Positions 60,162 to 64,000 of a DNA stretch of 64,000 nucleotides are shown here, piece after piece; the first letter of the stretch is position 1, and every line of letters starts with the position of its first letter. The position numbers were made by a program, and so were the translations under genes. The stretch covers positions 248,001 to 312,000 of the forward strand of contig NZ_BMKK01000003.1 of the NCBI RefSeq assembly GCF_014644295.1. The letters run 5' to 3'. Origin of the DNA: Emticicia aquatilis. Its GTDB lineage: Bacteria > Bacteroidota > Bacteroidia > Cytophagales > Spirosomataceae. Under the pieces are notes generated by a model, which saw only the letters and a list, made by a program, of their open reading frames with translations, did not search any database and was not told the origin of the DNA.

Positions 60162-60527
60162 TTAGAAGATTTTTATAAATAACCAATTGAGAAAAAAAGT
60201 AGTAATCGTGGCTAAACCGATTGATAAAACATAAGAGCGAATTACGAAGCCATCTGCTTTGAAAATATCAAAAAGGTCTTTGGTAAAAGCAAAGTAGGTA
60301 ATTTCCAGTAAGAATGGCAACAAAAAATATAAATGTTGGTAGTTCTGCCCCAGATTAGTGTTTTTAGTAAAATAAAAAATAAGCGAACAACTAATAAAAA
60401 TCGGAATAATAAAAATCAATTGTATAACAGGAGCAATGCCTACTTTTCTGCCCGCTGTACTACTGGTCACAATCAAAATATTGAAAATGAAAGCTAAAAT
60501 GCCAATCGCTAAATAGAGGAAGTACAT
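60162..60527 (-). CDS. Four-span membrane protein, function unknown
   Basis: 121 residues with four hydrophobic helices (FLYLAIGILAFIFNILI, VIQLIFIIPIFISCSLIFYF and two more). No motif known. One base before the GlcG/HbpS-like gene, which suggests co-expression. Confidence 0.6.
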   Translation of the reverse strand: MYFLYLAIGILAFIFNILIVTSSTAGRKVGIAPVIQLIFIIPIFISCSLIFYFTKNTNLGQNYQHLYFLLPFLLEITYFAFTKDLFDIFKADGFVIRSYVLSIGLATITTFFLNWLFIKIF

Positions 60528-60554
60528 TGTTTAGTTTATAAGATGAAAACACCC

Positions 60555-61592
60555 TCAAATCAACACAATATCATTGGCATTTGCTACTTCGTAGTTGATT
60601 GTTTTTAGATTTGCTGCTAACTCAGCCGAAGAAACCTTTGTGCGGGCAACAGCCAGCATTTCACCGTGATTATCAACAATTTCTACAACTTCGCCCATTT
60701 CAAAATCACCTTTTACTTTTCTTATACCAACGGCCAACAAACTACTGCGTTTTTGGATAGCTTTGGCTGCTCCTGCATCAATCTGTAAAGTTCCTACCGT
60801 AACGCTTCCACTGGCCAGCCATTTGTTTCTCGACGATAAATTTACTTCTTGAGCCGTAAATTCGCTTCCTGCATCGCCTTTAATGGCTTTCAAGATGCCA
60901 TCTTGCTCTTTCATTCCGAAAATAATAACTCTGATTCCCATTCGAGTGGCGAGCTTCGTAAAGGTGAGTTTTGAGGCCATACCGCCAGAACCAAGTGCCG
61001 ATTTACTGTTATCAACCAAACCAAGAATCTGATTATCAATGTTTTCTATTTTACGAATGATGTTTTTGTCTTTATCCAAAAGTCCACCAACCGAAGTACA
61101 AATCATTAGCGTTTCTGCACCAAAACCTGTGGCAATGAGAGTTGCCAGTTCATCGTTATCCGAAAATTTTAACTCACGGTTACTCACTACGTCGTTTTCG
61201 TTGGCAATCGGAATGATATCGTTTTCCCACAATTCTTGGTACGTTTCTTTGAGTTGCAAAAACTGTTCACGATTGCCAAAATGTTGGCGTTCGCACAAAC
61301 TTTGGGCAATCTGAATGCCGTATTGTGAGAAATATTTCGAGTAAATATTCAACAAAAGTGGGTTTCCGATGGCAGCGGCGGCTTTACGCTCGGCAATTTC
61401 ACCCGAATAATTTTTGATAAAATGTTTTCCTGCACCCACCGCACCCGATGATACCATAACTATCTGATAGTCAGCGTGAAGAATGGCCACTTGGCGAGCA
61501 ATATCGGCAATGATGGTTTCGTCAGGCTCTCCGTTTTTTTGAGTAATCGAAGCCGTTCCGAATTTTAGTATGAGGATAGGTTTTTGAATCAT
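60555..61592 (-). CDS. proB: Glutamate 5-kinase with PUA domain
   Basis: 345 residues. Amino-acid kinase motifs LILKFGTASI, VMVSSGAVGAG, IANENDVV, SDNDELATLIA and ALGSGGMASKL; a C-terminal PUA domain (about 265-345, GTLQIDAGAAKAIQKRSSLL). It phosphorylates glutamate, first step of proline synthesis. The proA partner is not next to it. Own transcription unit as far as seen. Confidence 0.92.
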   Translation of the reverse strand: MIQKPILILKFGTASITQKNGEPDETIIADIARQVAILHADYQIVMVSSGAVGAGKHFIKNYSGEIAERKAAAAIGNPLLLNIYSKYFSQYGIQIAQSLCERQHFGNREQFLQLKETYQELWENDIIPIANENDVVSNRELKFSDNDELATLIATGFGAETLMICTSVGGLLDKDKNIIRKIENIDNQILGLVDNSKSALGSGGMASKLTFTKLATRMGIRVIIFGMKEQDGILKAIKGDAGSEFTAQEVNLSSRNKWLASGSVTVGTLQIDAGAAKAIQKRSSLLAVGIRKVKGDFEMGEVVEIVDNHGEMLAVARTKVSSAELAANLKTINYEVANANDIVLI

Positions 61593-61625
61593 AATGGCAA
61601 AGATACGATTTTCAAACTACACAAA

Positions 61626-61661
61626 AAAAGCCTTGATAATCATTCGACTATCAAGGCTTTT
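61626..61661 (-). terminator. Rho-independent terminator after typA
   Basis: AAAAGCCTTGATA and TATCAAGGCTTTT arms with a 10-nt loop, T-rich on the minus strand. It lies between typA (ends 61702) and proB and ends typA transcription. Confidence 0.8.
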
Positions 61662-61701
61662 AGAAAATGAGTCAGACCTGCGGTACAGACTCTATTGATA
61701 A

Positions 61702-63522
61702 TTACGCCATTGCGAAAGTACCTTTACTTTCTGCACGTTTACGCTCGTTTTCGTCAAGATAAATCTTACGCATACGAATCGATTTTGGTGTAATTTCTAA
61801 GTATTCATCTTTTTGGATATACTCCATTGCATCTTCCAACGAGAAGTTGATTTTTGGAGCAATCTTCACGTTTGTATCTGAGCCAGATGCACGCATGTTG
61901 GTTAATTGTTTCGCAGTTTGTACGTTCACAACGATGTCGTTCTGACGGTTATGCTCACCAATTACCATACCCATGTAAACCTCTTCACCTGGGTCGATGA
62001 AGAACGCTCCTCTGTCTTGTAGTTTATCAATCGAGTAAGGAGTAGCTGGGCCATTACCGCTGGCAATCAATGAACCGTTTACACGGCCAGCAATTGCTCC
62101 TTTGAATGGCTCATAAGATTTGAAACGGTGGTTCATGATAGCTTCTCCGAAAGTAGCTGTCAATACGCTCGAACGCAAACCAATCAAACCACGTGATGGA
62201 ATATTGAACTCAAGGTGTTGTAAGTCGCCTTTTGGCTCCATAATCAACAATTCACCTTTACGTTGCGTAGCTAATTCGATTACTTTACCAGCAGTTTCTT
62301 CTGGAACGTCAACAACCAATGTTTCGATTGGCTCGAGACGCTCGCCGTTTTCACCTTCTTTGTATAATACTTGTGGTTGACCAACTTGAAGCTCATAACC
62401 TTCACGACGCATCGTTTCGATAAGAACCGACAAGTGGAGGATACCACGACCGAATACTAAGAATTTATCTTCAGTATCGCCCGATTGTACTCTCAAAGCA
62501 AGGTTTTTCTCAGTTTCTTTCATCAAACGGTCACGAAGGTGGCGTGATGTTACGAATTTACCTTCTTTTCCGAAGAAAGGAGAGTTGTTAATCGTAAACA
62601 ACATGTTCATCGTAGGCTCGTCGATTGAGATACGTGGTAAAGCCTCTGGGTTTTCCATATCAGCGATAGTGTCACCGATTTCGAAATCTTCGATACCTGT
62701 AATCGCACAAATTTCACCCGAAGCTACTTCTGCAACTTTTACTTTACCAAGACCTTCAAATACTTGTAATTCTTTGATTTTGTTTCTCTTGATTGAGCCA
62801 TCCGCTTTACAAAGAGCCACTTGCATACCCTCTTTCAAAACGCCTCTTGCTACACGACCGATAGCGATACGACCTACAAAAGAAGAATAATCGAGTGAAG
62901 TGATTTGTAATTGAGCCGTTCCGTCAACTACTGGAGAAGCAGGAATATGCTCAATGATAGCATCTAACAACGGAACGATGTCGGTTGTTGGAGTTTTCCA
63001 ATCAGTACTCATCCAACCTTGTTTTGATGAACCATAAAGACAAGGGAAATCAAGTTGGTCTTCTGTTGCTTCGAGGTTAAACATCAAATCGAAAACTTGC
63101 TCGTGAACTTCGTCTGGGCGGCAGTTTTCTTTATCAACTTTATTTACAACAACGATTGGTTTCAAACCTAATTGAAGAGCTTTGCCCAATACAAAACGAG
63201 TTTGTGGCATTGGTCCTTCAAAAGCATCAACTAATAAAATTACGCCATCGGCTAATTTCAATACACGCTCCACTTCACCACCAAAGTCAGAGTGACCCGG
63301 GGTATCAATGATGTTAATTTTTACGCCATTGTATCTCACTGAAACGTTTTTAGAAACGATAGTGATACCACGCTCACGCTCAAGGTCATTGTTATCAAGA
63401 ATCAAATCACCGAATTCTTGGTTTTCTCTGAAAATTTTTGAAGCGTGAATGATTTTATCAACCAATGTAGTTTTACCGTGGTCAACGTGGGCAATGATGG
63501 CGATGTTTCTGATATTATTCAT
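61702..63522 (-). CDS. typA: Ribosome-associated GTPase TypA/BipA
   Basis: 606 residues. G1 [13 protein letters not shown]2 RERGITI, G3 DTPGHSDF, G4 NKVDKE; then EF-Tu-like domain 2, two EF-G-like domains and the BipA-specific C-terminus ([21 protein letters not shown]). It works in 50S subunit assembly and stress growth in known bacteria. Full length; highly conserved. Start ATG 63522. Confidence 0.95.
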   Translation of the reverse strand: MNNIRNIAIIAHVDHGKTTLVDKIIHASKIFRENQEFGDLILDNNDLERERGITIVSKNVSVRYNGVKINIIDTPGHSDFGGEVERVLKLADGVILLVDAFEGPMPQTRFVLGKALQLGLKPIVVVNKVDKENCRPDEVHEQVFDLMFNLEATEDQLDFPCLYGSSKQGWMSTDWKTPTTDIVPLLDAIIEHIPASPVVDGTAQLQITSLDYSSFVGRIAIGRVARGVLKEGMQVALCKADGSIKRNKIKELQVFEGLGKVKVAEVASGEICAITGIEDFEIGDTIADMENPEALPRISIDEPTMNMLFTINNSPFFGKEGKFVTSRHLRDRLMKETEKNLALRVQSGDTEDKFLVFGRGILHLSVLIETMRREGYELQVGQPQVLYKEGENGERLEPIETLVVDVPEETAGKVIELATQRKGELLIMEPKGDLQHLEFNIPSRGLIGLRSSVLTATFGEAIMNHRFKSYEPFKGAIAGRVNGSLIASGNGPATPYSIDKLQDRGAFFIDPGEEVYMGMVIGEHNRQNDIVVNVQTAKQLTNMRASGSDTNVKIAPKINFSLEDAMEYIQKDEYLEITPKSIRMRKIYLDENERKRAESKGTFAMA

Positions 63523-63612
63523 TAAATGTAATTGTTTAGTTCGTTGGCGTCAGCATTTACCCAACGGACGACGGATAAACAATGACGAAGAACACTTTTT
63601 CTTAAATAAACC

Positions 63613-63621
63613 GCAAAATTA
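63613..63621 (-). promoter_or_regulatory. -7 box of typA
   Basis: Minus strand reads TAATTTTGC, a full match to TAnnTTTGC, 91 bp before the start. No strong -33 element. Confidence 0.6.
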
Positions 63622-63820
63622 CGGAATATAAATGATAATTCCTTAACTAATTCAGACAATCCCCTGATTATCAAATTGTTAATAAGAATAGTACAATTAT
63701 TTTTACGAAAATCAATAATTTGAACAATATCTATGGGCCTTAATCAGGTTTAATTTACCCTAAGTCACACTAATTTGGTAGATTTAGTGGTATTTTAATC
63801 TCGTGTTTATTTTTTTCTTG

Positions 63821-63829
63821 TAATTTTGC
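63821..63829 (+). promoter_or_regulatory. -7 box of the rightmost gene
   Basis: TAATTTTGC matches TAnnTTTGC, 43 bp before the GTG start at 63872. GTTTAT at 63805-63810 may be part of the -33 box. Confidence 0.6.
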
Positions 63830-63871
63830 AAACCCTTTTTTAGAACTCTGTATATCAGATAATTACACTCA

Positions 63872-64000
63872 GTGAAAAACGTACAACAAGCCTTCAAAAT
63901 ACATAAGCAAACTTACCAAATCGTCGGATTTTGCCTTGGGATATTTTTTTCTACTTCGGGTTATGCCCAAACTTACAATCATACCAGCGTTTGGTCGAGA
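63872..64000 (+). CDS. Secreted protein, N-terminal fragment
   Basis: GTG start, then a signal peptide (IVGFCLGIFFSTSGYAQ) and YNHTSVWSR, running off the right edge. The mature N-terminus resembles DUF2490-type outer membrane proteins; only 43 residues are visible, so the family call is weak. Confidence 0.5.
   Translation, partial: MKNVQQAFKIHKQTYQIVGFCLGIFFSTSGYAQTYNHTSVWSR

Larger units (their letters stand above)
63523..63871. other. 349-bp divergent gap
   Basis: Holds promoters for typA (leftward) and for the secreted protein gene (rightward), annotated separately. No gene or strong repeat was seen. Confidence 0.6.

Noticed and set aside
1-64000. tRNA or rRNA genes and insertion sequences
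   Set aside because: No cloverleaf-like sequence, rRNA segment or DDE transposase gene was noticed; a tRNAscan or Infernal run would be decisive.

Overview
The window is a bacterial chromosome segment from a member of the Bacteroidota, most likely Cytophagales (inference). The signs are promoters of the TAnnTTTG (-7) type, weak Shine-Dalgarno signals, a fused E1 alpha/beta 2-oxoacid dehydrogenase, 7TMR-DISM sensor kinases, a DUF5916-type outer membrane protein and many small exported proteins. No rRNA or tRNA gene was seen.

Layout. (1) 1-3.9 kb, host: the end of a LuxR-type response regulator, a Crp/Fnr-type regulator and a fused 2-oxoacid dehydrogenase E1. (2) About 4.0-37.9 kb, an integrated element. 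It is bounded by a 14-bp direct repeat (4012-4025 and 37865-37878) and starts with a tyrosine recombinase broken by a frameshift. Cargo at 5.5-11.4 kb includes a three-gene operon of two YejK/NdpA-like proteins around a membrane protein, then a CoiA-like nuclease. The structural module (11.4-27.1 kb) has a minus arm with a short P-loop ATPase and a plus arm of about 22 tightly packed genes. Many plus-arm products are small single-span membrane proteins. Others are M23, transglycosylase, CHAP-like, LRAT-like and astacin-like enzymes, two very basic proteins, an SGNH esterase and a collagen-repeat spike. No terminase, portal, HK97 capsid or tail gene is visible. I read this as a provirus of a tailless, membrane-containing virus with an unidentified capsid protein. 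The right part (27.3-37.8 kb) has an Avs-like nuclease-STAND ATPase, a zincin-like protein, an orphan C5 methyltransferase, a palindrome array with a 44-bp period, seven overlapping small early-type genes, a non-coding stretch and a divergent regulator pair.

(3) 37.9-64 kb, host: a DUF1573 protein, a lipoprotein, an ATP-grasp enzyme, a glutamine-synthetase-like enzyme, a GntP permease, a DUF5916 protein and a D-2-hydroxyacid dehydrogenase. A two-component locus follows: one NarL-type regulator and three paralogous 7TMR-DISM kinases, two of which lack the phospho-accepting histidine. Next is an exported-protein locus of four related small Cys-containing proteins, a barrel-like protein and a TANFOR-like protein. 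A recurring palindrome (AATACAAACAAGTTWGTATT) lies 47 bp before a -7 box at three promoters of that locus and once inside the kinase operon, which suggests the regulator controls both. Housekeeping genes (GlcG/HbpS-like, proB, typA) and the start of a secreted protein end the window.

All identifications are from reading sequence motifs by eye; no database search was run.
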